A stretch of 64,000 nt of DNA from Neckera pumila (lineage: Eukaryota > Streptophyta > Bryopsida > Hypnales > Neckeraceae): assembly GCA_963969595.1 (NCBI GenBank), contig OZ018408.1:28334108-28398107 (forward strand), written 5' to 3'. Positions 9,787-41,424 of the stretch are shown piece after piece. Position 1 is the first letter of the stretch; the number at the start of each line of letters is the position of its first letter. The position numbers and the translations under genes are program-made. The notes below the pieces were generated by a model. It was not told the DNA's origin, searched no databases, and worked only from the letters and a program-made list of their open reading frames with translations.

Positions 9787-11737
9787 TCAAGTTCAGTAGT
9801 TTAGATACTATAGGGATTGCCTTTCTATCTTTTCGTGGGCAACTTCTTGATTGTGACCTTTATCGGTGTTAATAAAATGTGGTGACCCTTCTTCACCTTT
9901 TCTTTACTTTCAAGTTCCATTCCACTGTGCCAACAATCCTCTTGTACCGTAAGTTTGAATGCGGGAATTACACCGGGAGAATTCCGGATCCTTATTCTGC
10001 AGGGAGATACTAATGGGTTAGACAGTGCTTGCTTACTAGTCTTTGTAATAATCTAAGTTGAATGATATTTGTTTTCATTGTTTTCTTGCAACACTTTAGA
10101 TCCCAAAGTCTGGGATATGCACTACAACGGCAACTTTCCCGATGAATCTTCTCTACTGTTAGGTAGAGTTAATGTACTATGGGTGAAATATCTTAGTTAT
10201 TATGTTTCTTTGTCCTCTTCTTGGGTATGAACATGGTCTACTTCATTCTAATCTTCCCACTTTCATAGGCGTTACGGTCTTCAAAACCAATACAACGGGA
10301 GCTCTCCCAATGTAGTCTCCCATGACATAGTCTAAAATTACTCCTAAAGTCCAAAAGTAGTTAAATATGCCATGAATGATACCAAGAAAGTTCACATATA
10401 GTCTAGTGCTAAATGACTTTTCTTAAAGATTTTTTAACAAGCCAACTCCTCAAGCTTGGTCTATTATTTAAGGACTAAGCTCAATAATCTCTCAATCCAT
10501 ATACAATTCTTACGTTATATTTTCCTACACTATCCATAATGCATAGTTTAAAATTGTACAATTACAATTCATTTAAACTTGATTAATACTAATCAAAATT
10601 GATTTTTTAGTTTTTTTTTACAAAATCCAAAAGAATTGAATAAAGGCATAGAAGAATGCCATGATCGTCTTTTAGGAATAGGTTCAAGGTTTAGGACCTT
10701 CTACATTGGTTCTTTAATACAAACAAATAAATTTGGAATCACTCACTTCACTTAGTGTTGCATATCAAAGTACCACAAGAGACTTCCTGTATCTTCAAGA
10801 ATCCATATTAATCCTTAATGGACGAGTTGGTCACTATAGATATCATCTTTTGGGGGGTACCATGTGAATCATTTGCTTCAAAAGAACAAGAGCACTCATT
10901 GGAGATCAAACTACTGTGCAAGACCTTTTTTCACCCAAAATTTCAAAGATGAACATTTACACCTCTATCTTGACATACAAGGATTCTCTATCATGCATCG
11001 GACAATAAACATCCACTACATCGTTCAAGGATTCTCTTCTTACATGCAAGACATGCAATCTAAAGTTTTCAATCCTTTTAAGACATTTTAGTCAAAGATT
11101 GGGTTACATATTTGAACTTATTTGTGGAATCCAGACCATTGCATATTGAATCTACAAAACTGAAATATATGTGATTAAAATACATTTCTTCAAAGTTTTA
11201 AAAAACTTCAGGTGTCAGTCAGATGCAGCAGGCAACAGCTGCGAATACAAAATAAAGAATCTGTACATAAATTTCACTTATGTTCACATGCAGAACGTAA
11301 AATTGGTCCTACCAAACCAAGCTTTCTACCCAACACGTCTTAGAATCATCAACAAGAGGGATTGTGTAGTCTCAATGAACTCAATATTAACCCTTCTCCA
11401 AGCTGAACCTGAGCATAACAGAGCCAGCATTATCGATTGCATTAGTAAAAGAGAACTCCGATTCAATGTTCGTCTACAGGGAACAGAGTTCACTTAAAAT
11501 GAGAAAAAATCTAAACGTACAGGGCCATCCTGCCCACGAATATGAAGGTACCCCACATATAAAACTTAGCCATTGGTCATACTAAGCATTGTTAAAAAAA
11601 AAGAGGAATAGGACACAATAAATACAAATACTCACAAAGAGAAATAACTTACCAACGCAGGCAATAATACATCCCAGTTGATGCCAGCAACCGAGATCTG
11701 CAATTGCAATACGTCCTTCTCATTCAGACACGGCCAG
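9787..11737. other. AT-rich intergenic region with last cluster-A palindromes
   Basis: No convincing gene is seen; short frames at 10864-11091 and 11171-11497 have no recognisable domain and AT-rich composition. Palindrome copies lie at 9971-9990 (degenerate), 10125-10144 (left arm changed) and 10293-10312. After 10312 I found no further copies until 58.4 kb. The region from about 11500 is the 3' flank of the minus-strand BEACH gene. Confidence 0.5.
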
Positions 11738-31346
<19,609 letters not shown>

Positions 31347-32003
31347 CTGCCACAGTAGAAATAGCAGAGGTAGAAAGAATGTACTACACATACCAACTCT
31401 TCACAAGTTTTGATTCTGAACAACGTAAATACAAATATGTAGGACTGGATTCCATTTGATCACTTTGCATTCGGTATAGACAGGAACATTTGCGCATCAA
31501 CCTGGGATCTGCATGGGCAAAAAATGACTTAAATGTGGACACTATCCAGTACAGATTCTCAACGGAAATCAATGTACATATTATTGAACTCTGTCTAATA
31601 TTTCCGTCACAAGACGCAGTCTCAAATTGGAAAGGTACACATGCGGGGAAGCTCAACCCAAAATCCCACAAGTGCACACCTTCTCATCAACAGCTCGTAG
31701 CGTCCAACAGACCATCTTGCCTTTACAACCCATCCCGAACTGCAATCTAGCTACAACTTCACAAGACACACATACGTCAAAAGTATCAAATGAAACCCTA
31801 ACTCTGTTTCTACAGATCACCAGGCAACATGGTGTCGCCGTTCGGAAGAACGCAGTAGCCATTGAGCTCCCCCATGAGATGCGCCACGCACTTCTTCTCC
31901 GCGATCAACTCCTCCTGGCTCTTCTTGATGCGGACGAACAAGTAGTCGTCAATTTCGCAGTCTGTCACCAACTCCCAGGTTCCATTGCTCGTCTTGAATG
32001 ACG
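31347..32003 (-). other. Spacer between the BEACH gene and the NTPase-nuclease gene, with a small ORF
   Basis: An open frame on the minus strand at 31810-32007 overlaps the stop of the upstream NTPase-nuclease gene and ends in TAG. It is rich in charged residues (for example [20 protein letters not shown]) and may be a frame-shifted continuation of that gene or an unrelated exon. The rest, 31400-31800, shows no recognisable protein. The missing N-terminal exon of the BEACH gene may lie here but I could not identify it. Confidence 0.35.
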
Positions 32004-34161
32004 TCAATTGCTCGCGCTTGATGAATCCTCGCGTTTAAGAAGTCGGGCATCTGTACGAGGTTCAGGAAAAGAACCTAATGGCAGTTCCAAAGCCCACTGC
32101 TCCACTCCAGAAACTACTGCCCACCCCGATCCTTCCAATGGCTCTGAATCCTTCCTCACAAATCTCTGCTTCTCGAAGTCCTCAAAAATCGAGGATGGCA
32201 CCACAAAATAAAACCTCTTCACAGAAGGCACTGCCTTCAGCAGCTTGACCAAACCTGTTAAATAATTGTTACTATTAGGGTTTGGAGTGAAAACTGAAAT
32301 GGAAACCCAAATGAAAACCCAAAACACAGCAAAGGATTATGAAAACTTCAAGTGCAAATATATTACCCTCATGCTTGATGCCATGGTTCCTTGAAATGGT
32401 CATCTGCAGGGCTGCGCTCGTACCAAGGGCTGCATCCATGCTCGTGCACACAGCATCGAAAGCCGGATTCGTCTTGGATTTGGGGCACCAATAGCACCCA
32501 ACAGATCCTTCATTATTCACATCACTGACCTTCTTAAATTCCCGACGCTGTAACGATGGCCACTGGAGACTTTCAATTTTGGACTGTCCACTCTCTTCCA
32601 AGGACCTAATCCTAACATAGCACTTCTGCACCAGCAATTTGTGCGCAGCCACTTCAAAAAGTCGCCCACGCAAGCTTGCCGATGCCGGGTCATCCACTTC
32701 CAAAAATTGAAGAGTATTCGACCGTGCACCCTTACTCAACGCTGCAAATGCAAGCTCGGAAACATAGTCAGTGGCAAAATACATTGTTGCCTTTACGTAA
32801 TCCTCCGTCCTGTAATGCATAATGACATCGGCAATGTCATCAGCACGGCCTGTCCCCGCAACTTTCGTCACAAGATCTAGCCAGCCTTGATATTTAACCG
32901 ACTGAATTTTACTGTCTAGGTCTTCTTGCCAGTTAGAATCGTTCGCTTTCTCGAGCACATGCCGAGGCAGCCCACCCCACTTCCTATAGAGATCAAGCAC
33001 CAAAATCTCATCGACGTCACTGTACAATAGCTGGTGAGCAGCAAGGATGTCAATCTTGCTCCAAACCTTCGAGTAGTACTTTTTTGCACCAGGTGACTTC
33101 AATATCTCGTTGTAGGCTTTGCGATTGGGCGAGATGAAAATGAATGTCATTGCATTTCTCTGCAATGCACCAGCGCCATCCACGACGTAGACCGTATCCT
33201 TTTGTAGCAAGCTCCTTCCTGAAGGAGTCATTAGATGTTGAAGCCTTGGTCACACTGCCATCCTTGGAATAAAAAGTTTGTAGTTTGCTGCGTTCATGCT
33301 GGTACACTAAGTCAAAGAGACCAAGTTTCTTCCTCAACTTGTAGATAAAATACCATCCCATGACTGACTTGCCCGTGCCAGGAGTCCCTGTAATCAGCAT
33401 GCGCACATCTGCAGTTCTCTCATCAATAAGCCGTTCAGCAATCTCCCAAAGATCGTCATAGAACTTGGGAACCGTGATACTACGCATACTTCCCAAATCT
33501 CCCGAGAACGTAGAATCAGCTTCCAGCTCCAAAATGGTGGCTGTCATCTCGGTTATGGGAATTGCCTCTGCCTCCACGTCTGCATCCTGGTCAGCCGGAA
33601 TTTCCGCTGCCTCCATGTCTGCATCCTTGATGTACAGCTTCTTCCGTTTCAACTCCGCTTTCGGCAAATTCTTCCAAAAGACTCGCTCGGCTTCCTCCGC
33701 TTGCGTAACAAGCTCATTCTGTCCTGGAGTGAGTATCAACCAACAAATTACTTAGAATAAAAACAGCAGAGGATGCAAGGACAGCAACCACTCAGAACAT
33801 CACACTGAACCACCAAAATCTCAAGGCAGAAGTGACAACGATATGGTGAGCAAACTCAAGCCCCAGTACCTGCAGGACGCTGTGGCGCTCCAAATTTCGC
33901 AACGAGCACTGCCACAACACCCGGTCGGCCAGGAAGAACCTCGCGCAAATCCTCCTTGCTAACTCCCGCAAGTGCAATTTCAGATGTATAACCCGCAGCT
34001 ACCAACTTGGTAATATCATCTTCTGTGAAAAAGATCTCAGGTTTGGTCTTCAAGAGAGCGCGAAGGTGATCAGCTCCCTCAACATGAAGTTCGCGAGCAC
34101 AAGAGCGACTCCAGGATGAAGGTTGCAGATAAAAGCAACTAGCACCACGAGAAGGCCACAA
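32004..34161 (-). CDS. Crinkler/RHS-type P-loop NTPase with C-terminal nuclease-like domain, one frameshift
   Basis: Three exons (33870-34161, 32367-33723, 32004-32254) with GT-AG borders. The first encodes a small helical module ([14 protein letters not shown]). The second has a Walker A motif [14 protein letters not shown], then after the acidic strand YVVDGAG the segment [15 protein letters not shown], the GG-PR signature of the CRN/RHS NTPase. A restriction-endonuclease-like region follows, with a conserved Asp (FDAV) and [15 protein letters not shown]. The third exon starts LVKLL and contains [17 protein letters not shown], typical of the end of this family.

Such proteins are known as effectors or selfish-element genes in oomycetes, chytrids and trypanosomes and occur in some plants and algae. 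One extra base near 33207-33212 breaks the frame between Walker A and YVVDGAG. Summed exon length is a multiple of three plus one, which fits a single insertion. The true start is unknown because no ATG is in frame at the 5' end; an acceptor-like TGCTAG lies near 34138. Confidence 0.7.
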
Positions 34162-34690
34162 CGCAGCGCAGTGAAGTGGGTTAAGCGTTGTGGCCTTCTT
34201 ACGTGCCCTTCTTAAGTGCGCTGCGTTAAGCCCACAACCCTGCGAAGTGCAAACAACAGAAAAAGTGCCAGTTAATTGCTTGAACTCTCATTGCCAGGCA
34301 GCCGCACAATAGTGAAAGTTCCTTCCCGACACTAAGTTCCTTCCCGACAGGTTCTGCACTACATAGAGTTCTCATATAAGCTTACCCCAAAAACGTTCAA
34401 TTGGAATGCAATTACCTGCGACAAGAGCCTCGAAGAACTCGTGGTTGAGTGACATCCCAAGTTCGGAGTCCTACATTGAAAAGCTCTCTTCCTCCCTGTA
34501 GAATTTCAGAATATGTTTTGAATGAATAAACTCATCCCTTAATCACGAAGCAAGCAACGAACAGGAATACGAATTGCATTCGCTCCACAACTCATGATTA
34601 AGCCACCAATTCAATCACAAAGCGATGAGCGATGACAGGGAACAAAAACACACCCTCGCCACTTTCGAAGTCACATCCAATTCCACAATC
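34162..34690. other. Flank upstream of the NTPase-nuclease gene
   Basis: No coding signal recognised. Around 34140-34260 the words GTGGCCTTCT, GTGCGCTGCGTTAAG and CCACAACGC recur in both orientations, giving small imperfect direct and inverted repeats of unknown meaning. Confidence 0.4.
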
Positions 34691-34799
34691 GGAGAAAACA
34701 TCAGCAATAGATTAACCAGAGAATGCAGGCTTGAAAGAACTTCCGAAGAGAATTTTTGAAACGGAGATTGGTGGTACCAGAAGTCGAAGCTCCAAAACT

Positions 34800-34965
34800 G
34801 GAAGCAGAGAGAGAGAAACCCCAGTTCCTCGCACAGAGGGCCATCACCCCCCGGGTCTCACAACCAGGCAGACTTTTGACCCCCCCCTCCCTATGGGACC
34901 AGGGGGGTGTTCCAAATCTGTGACTTGAACACCCCGGGGGTGCTCTCGCAGGCGGATCCAGTATC
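34800..34965 (+). repeat. G/C-run repeat, left member of an inverted pair
   Basis: Contains GGGCCATCACCCCCCGGGTC at 34838-34857, followed by a TGACCCCCCCC run and an inverted GGGTGTTC/GAACACCC pair (34905-34936). The reverse complement of 47560-47700 has the same GGGCCATCACCCCCCGG word, a TGACCCCCCCC run and a GGGTGTTTTC word in the same order. Both can be read as the end of a short frame containing RAITPR and TPP. It is a dispersed repeat or the terminus of a larger element. Confidence 0.5.
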
Positions 34966-35659
34966 GCGGCTGAGGCGGTGGTGGGCGTCCCCGCCCAATT
35001 CGAAGAGGAAAAAAATATTGAATTTCAAAGGTTTTAGAATTACAAAATGCATTTCAAATATTACATATATATATATATATATATACACCTTAAATTTGAC
35101 TGTTTGTTTGTTTATTTGTTTGTTTGTTTTGTTTGTTTGTTTTGTTTGTTACGTTGAGATCTCCCATACCGTGCATCCCTCGGCCGCGTGCTTGGTACCA
35201 TCGGAAAGGGCTCGGCGAGGAGGGGTGCACGGGCTTGGTTTCGTGGCGTTTGGAGCGGTGGTGCAAAAGTTATTGAATTTCAAAGTATTTATTGATTAAA
35301 AAATTAAGAAAATTACTTTTACTTTGATTTTGGTGGCGTTCTTGCTACTGGGAGTGGAACCGGAAGTGGAACTAGAAGTGGATGAAAATTAGGTCAACGG
35401 CACAGGGCCACATTAGTATAATTGATTTGTAAAATTTTGGTATCTTTTACTTGTGAAAGAGTGTAGTTTCTACTGGTTTCAAGTTCTTTCAAAAGTTTTG
35501 ATGAAAAAAATCAAATTATCTCATTTCTAATAAATATAAAAATAATTTGAATATTTCATTATAAATGAAGGATAGAATGAAAAACATTCATAACAGATAT
35601 AATTATTTTTTGTAATTTGAATTTATAAAACATTTAAAAGAAAATCAATACCTTAAATG

Positions 35660-35765
35660 AGGCTGTTTGTTTGTTTGTTTGTTTGTTTGTTTGTTTGTTT
35701 GTTTGTTTGTTTGTTTGTTTGTTTGTTTGTTTGTTTGTTTGTTTTGTTTTGTTTTGTTTTGTTTG
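35660..35765. repeat. (GTTT)n microsatellite inside the dispersed repeat
   Basis: About 80 bases of uninterrupted GTTT followed by GTTTT units. Shorter versions are in the other copies (35099-35150, 36145-36205, 36526-36560). Confidence 0.95.
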
Positions 35766-36067
35766 TAGCATGGACAACTTCCTAACCGTGCGTCCCCCGG
35801 CCGCGTGCTTGATACCGTTAGAAAGCTCTCGCCGAGGAGAGGTGCACCGGCTTGGTTTCGTGGCGTTTGGAGCGGTGGTGCAAAAGTTATTGAATTTCAA
35901 AGTATTTATTAATTAAAAAATTAGAAAATTACTTTTACTTTGATTTTGGTGGCGTTCTTGGTACTGGGAGTGGAATCAGGAGTAGAACTGGGAGTAGAAT
36001 CGGAAGTAGAACCAGGAGTGGAACCGGGAGTAGATGAAAATTGGGCCAACGGCACAGGGTCACACTA

Positions 36068-36068
36068 G

Positions 36069-36105
<37 letters not shown>

Positions 36106-36125
36106 GTATATATATGTGTATATAT
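36068..36125. repeat. (TA)n tract
   Basis: About 58 bases of TA repeats with scattered GTA interruptions between copies 2 and 3 of the dispersed repeat. A shorter TA tract lies at 35065-35084 just before copy 1. Confidence 0.9.
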
Positions 36126-36889
36126 CAATACCTTAAATGAGGCTGTTTGTTTGTTTGTTTGTTTATTTTGTTTTGTTTTGTTTTGTTTTGTTTTGTTTTG
36201 TTTGTAGCGTAGACAACTTCCTGACCGTGCGTCCCCCGGCCGCGTGCTTGGTACCGTCGGAAAGCTCTTGCCGAGGAGGGGTGCACCCCCTTGGTTTCGT
36301 GGCGTTTGGAGCGGTGGTGCAAAAGTTATTGAATTTCAAAGTATTTATTAATTAAAAAATTAGAAAATTACTTTTATTTTGATTTTGGTGGCATTCTTGG
36401 TATTGGGAGTGGAACCGGGAGTAGAACTGGGAGTAGAATTGGAAGTAGAACCAGGAGTGGAATCGGGAGTAAATGAAAATTGGGCCAACGGCACAGGGTC
36501 ACACTAGTCAATACCTTAAATCAGGCTGTTTGTTTGTTTTGTTTTGTTTTATTTTGTTTGTAGCGTGGACAACTTCCTGATTGTGCGTCCCCTAGCCGCG
36601 TGCTTGGTACCATTGAAAAGCTCTCGCCGAGGAGGGGTGCACCGGCTTGGTTTCGTGGCGTTTGGAGCGGTGGTGCAAAAGTCATTGAATTTCAAAGTAT
36701 TTATTGATTAAAAAAATTAGAAAATTACTTTTACTTTGATTTTGGTGGCGTTCTTGGTACTAGAAGTGGAACCGGGAGTAGAACTGGGAGTAGAATTGGA
36801 AGTAGAACCAGGAGTGGAACCGGGAGTAAATGAAAATTGGGCCAACGGCACAGAGTCACACTAGTTTATTTTGAAAAAACCATAAATTT

Positions 36890-36960
36890 CCCATCCCATG
36901 TCCAAACGCCACAAAACAAAGCCCTTGCACTCCTTTGTGGTACAACTTCCTATTCATACC
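36890..36960 (-). repeat. Diverged inverted copy of the same dispersed repeat
   Basis: CCAAACGCCACAAAACAAAG followed by CCCTTGCACTCCTTTG is the reverse complement, with changes, of the segment from GAGGGGTGCACC through TTGGTTTCGTGGCGTTTGG present in the four direct copies to the left. Confidence 0.6.
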
Positions 36961-38096
36961 AAGAAAACAACCTTTTACATTATAACCATTATGTGCCTAA
37001 TAGTTAATTCTAGGCTTCCAGTTAATTTAAAAACTTGACTTTTTTATTTCAAGCTTTCTATCAAACTACTAAATCACAACAATTTCTATAATATAAATAT
37101 TTAGTTTTGAATAATATTATAGAAATTCAATTGCTTTTGTAATAGCCATAGGATAATTTCTACTATATCTTCTGTATTCTTTTCTTGAAATATTTAAAAA
37201 TCAAATGGATACTTCTAAAAAAATTTCAAAGAAAATTTTTGGACTACAAAACTATAGATAAATTCCATGTCTTCTTAAAATGTGATATTCAAGAATAAAG
37301 AAGCACCAACCACTAACGTTGCTCTACATATTCAAATGTGAAGGTTCTACTTACATTGTTCACTTCATTAACTCCTAAAGCCCCAAGGGTGTTTTCTGTC
37401 AAAAAGCACTGAAAACTGCCATTTCTGCTGCGTTCACTTAGGAAACCCATAAAAAAACGTTTTTCTGAAATATAACTGTAGGATCTTGTATTTCACTTGT
37501 CTAAGATCATGTGGTAAAAATTTCATCGAATTTGACCATACAAAGTGAAAGATATGACCATTCAAAGTTTAGAAAAAAGTTTTTTTGAACTCTGCCCGAC
37601 AGCTCTAGCTACCTTTGACCGCCATTTGAGGAAAAGTTTTGCACTAAAGACTTTGAAGGAAAAAGATCTAATTTATTGAGGATAATGTTATACATATGTC
37701 CACCCAAAACCACTTCAAAAAAATGTGTGGAACACATCCAAAAAATTTTGAAATGACACAATGCCTAGAAAATTGACAATATACTATCTTTTCTTGCTAG
37801 CAAGTTTTCTACCTCATAAATTCAATATATGAGAAATCCCAATGGTGGATTGAAAGATTTATTTTCCTTTAACAAAATCCCCAAAAAAAAAAAGAAAAAA
37901 GAAAGAAAACTCTAATTTCTATTGAAATTAGAATGCTTTGGTGAGCCAAAGTCTTGTGGGCAATGACAAAAAAAGGATCCCGGTTTGTTCCCCTGTGTTT
38001 CCAAAATGTTCCCTACAGTGTTCCATTGCATGGGACCTCCAACTCACTACATCATCCATCTACAATGTACTCCATCCATCAAATGTTTCTATCCAA

Positions 38097-38452
38097 CTAC
38101 TTCTCTATAAACTTCAAAAATTCATAACTAATTCCACAAATGTCCAAAAAAAATGAAACGGCTTGGGTTAGATGCCACGTTCATTTTTCTTCCTCTGAGA
38201 ATATACTGAAAATTATTTCAAGCACTCCATCTTCCTCTAAAAGGCAATCAGCCCTCAAAAACAGAATACTTCCTTCTCTATGAACTTCAAAAATTCATAA
38301 CTAATTCCACAAATGTCCAAAAAATATGAAACGACTTGGGTTATATGTCACTTTCATGTTTCTTCCTCTGAAAATTCACTGAAAATTATTTCAAGCACTC
38401 CATCTTCCCCTAAAAGGCAATCAGCCCTTGAAAACAGCATACTCCCTTCTCT
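38097..38452 (+). repeat. Tandem duplication of about 177 bp
   Basis: Two adjacent copies begin with CTTCTCTATRAACTTCAAAA at about 38100 and 38274. Both contain GAAACGRCTTGGGTTA, TTTCTTCCTCTGARAAT and CTAAAAGGCAATCAGCCCT. A third partial start (CCCTTCTCTATGAAGTTC) follows at 38449. Confidence 0.85.
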
Positions 38453-38475
38453 ATGAAGTTCATATATTTACTCTA

Positions 38476-38529
38476 CTGTGACTAATGTGACTGATACCCC
38501 CATGGGGTATTAGTCACATTAGTCACAGT
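38476..38529. repeat. Near-perfect 25-bp inverted repeat (hairpin)
   Basis: The left arm CTGTGACTAATGTGACTGAT plus ACCCC pairs with the right arm GGGGT plus ATTAGTCACATTAGTCACAG, leaving a 3-4 base loop at CCATGG. There is one G-T type mismatch. It could be a very short foldback element, an extruded cruciform, or a transcript hairpin. Confidence 0.85.
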
Positions 38530-40686
38530 TGAACCAATCTCCTAAAATGCATGCCTTCAAAGTTTGAAAACAATTCCAAAACTATCCAACAGTTTCAACT
38601 AATCCTAAACAAGCACCCCAACATATGAAATTAGAAAAGTGAATGCCAAATCCATTTTTAATTTTAAATTGAAGTTAAATTTTTGCTCTACTGCTTTTGA
38701 AATTCTCATTTTATATTATGAAGAATTGAATTGAGAGTCTAGGAAAAAATACAAAAACCAGACACTTTGTTTCACTCCTTCATAAATTGAAAAGTAGAAG
38801 TAGGTTGAAGATTGAAGGAAACACTACTCTGTCAATTGCTCTAAAATGGAATTGAAATACGCTAGTCTCAACAATGGGATTATTCTGACAAGACACTTCA
38901 AATTTGCAAACATTTTTCTTCCAAAAAAAATGTGGAAGCTGAATTAAAATATGAATTCTTTAAGTTATTTCTTCCAGAAGATGCTTTGATTGCCCAAACA
39001 ACAAGATTGTCCTCAACTTCCTCATAACAAATCCAAATGGAATGAATCAAAGCTTTCTTTATAAACTAAAACTTTATCCACAATTTTTTATATTTCATTT
39101 TTTATTTTCAATTCTTTTCAGAATTTTTAATTGCCCTCTGAACCAAGAAAAGGGTTATCTATGCCATTAATTTTTTTCCACAACACCGATTAGAATAAAA
39201 ATTATATTATTAGAAAGGTACTATACTTTTCAATCTTAAAAAAAAAATCATAAAATCATAATAAATATTGATATTGTAGGAGCGTTCCCAAAATCCATTT
39301 TGGCCTCCAAAGGGACAAAGGGACTTTGGGGATAAATTATTCAAAAAGAATAGGTACAGCATTAGATTCTGTAGAAATTCACATTTCATTTTTTCTTACA
39401 ACTATATAAACATTCATAAATGCAAGGCACTTCAATGACTACTTTGTACATTAGAAAGAAATATTCCAGTTCTATAATATTATTTTATTCAACTTGTCAA
39501 GAACTTTTAAAACTTGAATCCGTTTTATACATCATCACTTGGCAATTGCTTGGATATGCAGTTCTTATATTTATATGCAAAGGTCATTGACATTACAATG
39601 GCTTAGAAAATGGCTTTTCTTAATATAATCGGAAATTAGAAGGACCACAAAGTTCGGTGATGATGTAATTGAAAAAGAATATTTGAAGTTTTACCTTTCA
39701 TCCAACATTTAACCTAGTTTTTCTATCCTAATAGACTGCCCTCATGCATGAGTTCCTTGCATAGCTTCAGAAATCACTTAACACCTGAAGTCCCAGTGTT
39801 CTCTTGGGGACAAAATGGATTTTGGGCTGGCTACATCGGTCTCAATATTCATCAATATTTTTGGCACCTCTTGTGAAGATAGAAAAACACATTAGGTTTA
39901 TGGGAATATAGTTTTTATTTCAATAGGTGCTCGGAAGAAAAAATTAAGGCACAAAAGGTCCTTTGTTCGGTGCAAAAGGCAGAATTCTATTTTTTCCAAA
40001 ATAATAGATAATTTAATAAGCTAGAATTTTTGTTTGTTTTGTATTGTTTTATTTGTTTGTTAGTTTATTGATGATTGGAAGGCCAACCATTGGGTGCTTG
40101 CAAATGAGAACTGTAGTCAAACACGAGAGATTGTTGATTCAACTGTTTGTTGCAAGTGTTAGTGTTTTCAATGACATGTGGATGACATGTGGATGATAAG
40201 AGTGTGTTAGATACGTGTAGGATAGTTGTCAATGAATGGACAGAATTACTCGTTGAATGGGAAGTCCCAGACTGCCATCTGTTCTCCGTTTCGGAGGGCG
40301 GTTACGGCACTTATCTTGTTGACGGCGGTTGCCGCTTCATTTGTCAATGCCGTAGCTTGCTTGCTTTGTAAGGAACTTTGTGAATGAAATTGGTGAAGTA
40401 TTTTGATGTAGAGAATAGCTTTGGTAGAAGTGGTTTTGAGATTGAGAACTAAGAGCTACAACAGCAGTGAAGAATTTCAGAGCTGGAGCGTTTCACTGTT
40501 TGAGCTTTAAGAGTTGGTGGATACGTGTGTCGTAGTGAAACATTTGATCATCTCGATGGTTTGAGGTAAAATAGAGATTTCTCAAGATTTTGTGAAGGCA
40601 GTGAGTTAATCATATTTTGTTTTGTTGTTTCACTGAGTTTGTTGAATTTTCCTTTTGTATTCCTCCTTTGTGGTCCTACTAAAAAA

Positions 40687-41424
40687 ATGTCAGAAGCTGT
40701 GAACACTGTGTTGAGTCCGCAAACAGTGCATCATATCTTGGTTGAAAGAATTATACCCGATTATAATCAAATTTTTAGACCACCTCCATTGATTCACAGG
40801 ATTGAGGGCAAAAAATATGGATGTTCATTTTTGCGTGATCATTATCCAATAGAATGGTTAAAAAATAATAGGAACATGAAGAATGCAACTAAATGGCTCC
40901 AAGATTCAATGCAACAGTCTCCACAAGGAGTAAGCGAAACTAAACGGGAGTGGCTAAGAGGAGTTTGTTATTTAAAGATTGCTGAAAATGATAGAATGGA
41001 AACTTTAAATTTTTATGGGGTCAGTATAACATGGGAAGTAGAAGACATTGTAGAACATTTAGTAGGAAAAATTGATCAAATGTATAAAAGGAGTAACAGA
41101 AAAATTCTTAAAGACCAAGAAAATGAAGAAATTGAGCAGGTTAATCCAGTGAGGGACACAGTAGATGACACAATTTCTGTTCCCGTGAGGGTAGACGTAG
41201 AAAGCGATGATGAGAGACTCGTGATGGAGGAATTAAACAAAAATGTGCACACTGTGAGAGGTAGACTGTTCAGTGAAATAAGGCATTTGAGAAAATTTGT
41301 CCCAAGACAACAACAAAGACGTTTTGACGGGTATACTTCAAAAACGGACAAAGAGCGACTTCATATGGTGGCGGAATTCATCCAAGAAAAACGAAGGTGC
41401 AATGAAGCAACCAATCAAACATGA
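40687..41424 (+). CDS. Intact ORF of 245 residues, unknown function
   Basis: An uninterrupted frame from ATG 40687 to TGA 41422-41424. The frame is open upstream to 40639, but the ATG after the A-rich AAAAAA tract is the better start. The N-terminal half is mixed alpha/beta in character (HHILVERIIPDYNQIF, GCSFLRDHYPIEWLKNN, ATKWLQDSM). The C-terminal half is highly charged and probably coiled or disordered (VRVDVESDDERLVMEELN, RQQQRRFDGYTSKTDKERLH). No membrane segment or signal peptide is seen. I do not recognise the family. It is the only long undamaged ORF between 34 and 64 kb and lies just upstream of the block of captured gene fragments, so it may belong to the element that captured them. 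Confidence 0.5.
   Translation: MSEAVNTVLSPQTVHHILVERIIPDYNQIFRPPPLIHRIEGKKYGCSFLRDHYPIEWLKNNRNMKNATKWLQDSMQQSPQGVSETKREWLRGVCYLKIAENDRMETLNFYGVSITWEVEDIVEHLVGKIDQMYKRSNRKILKDQENEEIEQVNPVRDTVDDTISVPVRVDVESDDERLVMEELNKNVHTVRGRLFSEIRHLRKFVPRQQQRRFDGYTSKTDKERLHMVAEFIQEKRRCNEATNQT

Larger units (their letters stand above)
35087..36866 (+). repeat. Four direct copies of a GTTT-rich dispersed repeat
   Basis: Copies span about 35087-35417, 35648-36068, 36126-36508 and 36508-36866. Each has the order ACCTTAAATGAGGCTG, a (GTTT)n or (GTTTT)n tract, GACAACTTCCTGACCGTGCG, a GC-rich block, TGGCGTTTGGAGCGGTGGTG, an AT-rich block, a 12-bp minisatellite based on GGGAGTGGAACC, and an end at GGCACAGGGTCACACTAG. 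The first copy differs most. (TA)n tracts precede copies 1 and 3. No encoded protein is recognised. It looks like a non-autonomous element that multiplied locally. Confidence 0.85.
36961..40686. other. Gene-poor AT-rich region
   Basis: No coding region or known element is recognised apart from the tandem duplication at 38097-38452 and the hairpin at 38476-38529. A small frame at 40189-40371 has somewhat higher GC content but no recognisable domain. The last few hundred bases before 40687 are probably the 5' flank of the ORF that follows. Confidence 0.5.

Noticed and set aside
2244..10312. CRISPR array for the regularly spaced palindromes
   Set aside because: The genome is eukaryotic, the repeats are themselves full palindromes with variable centres, the spacing is irregular over most of the cluster, and no cas genes are present.
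35660..36355. Small ORFs conserved between copies of the GTTT-rich repeat as a protein family
   Set aside because: The frames are conserved only because the DNA repeat is; they lack proper starts and run through microsatellite.
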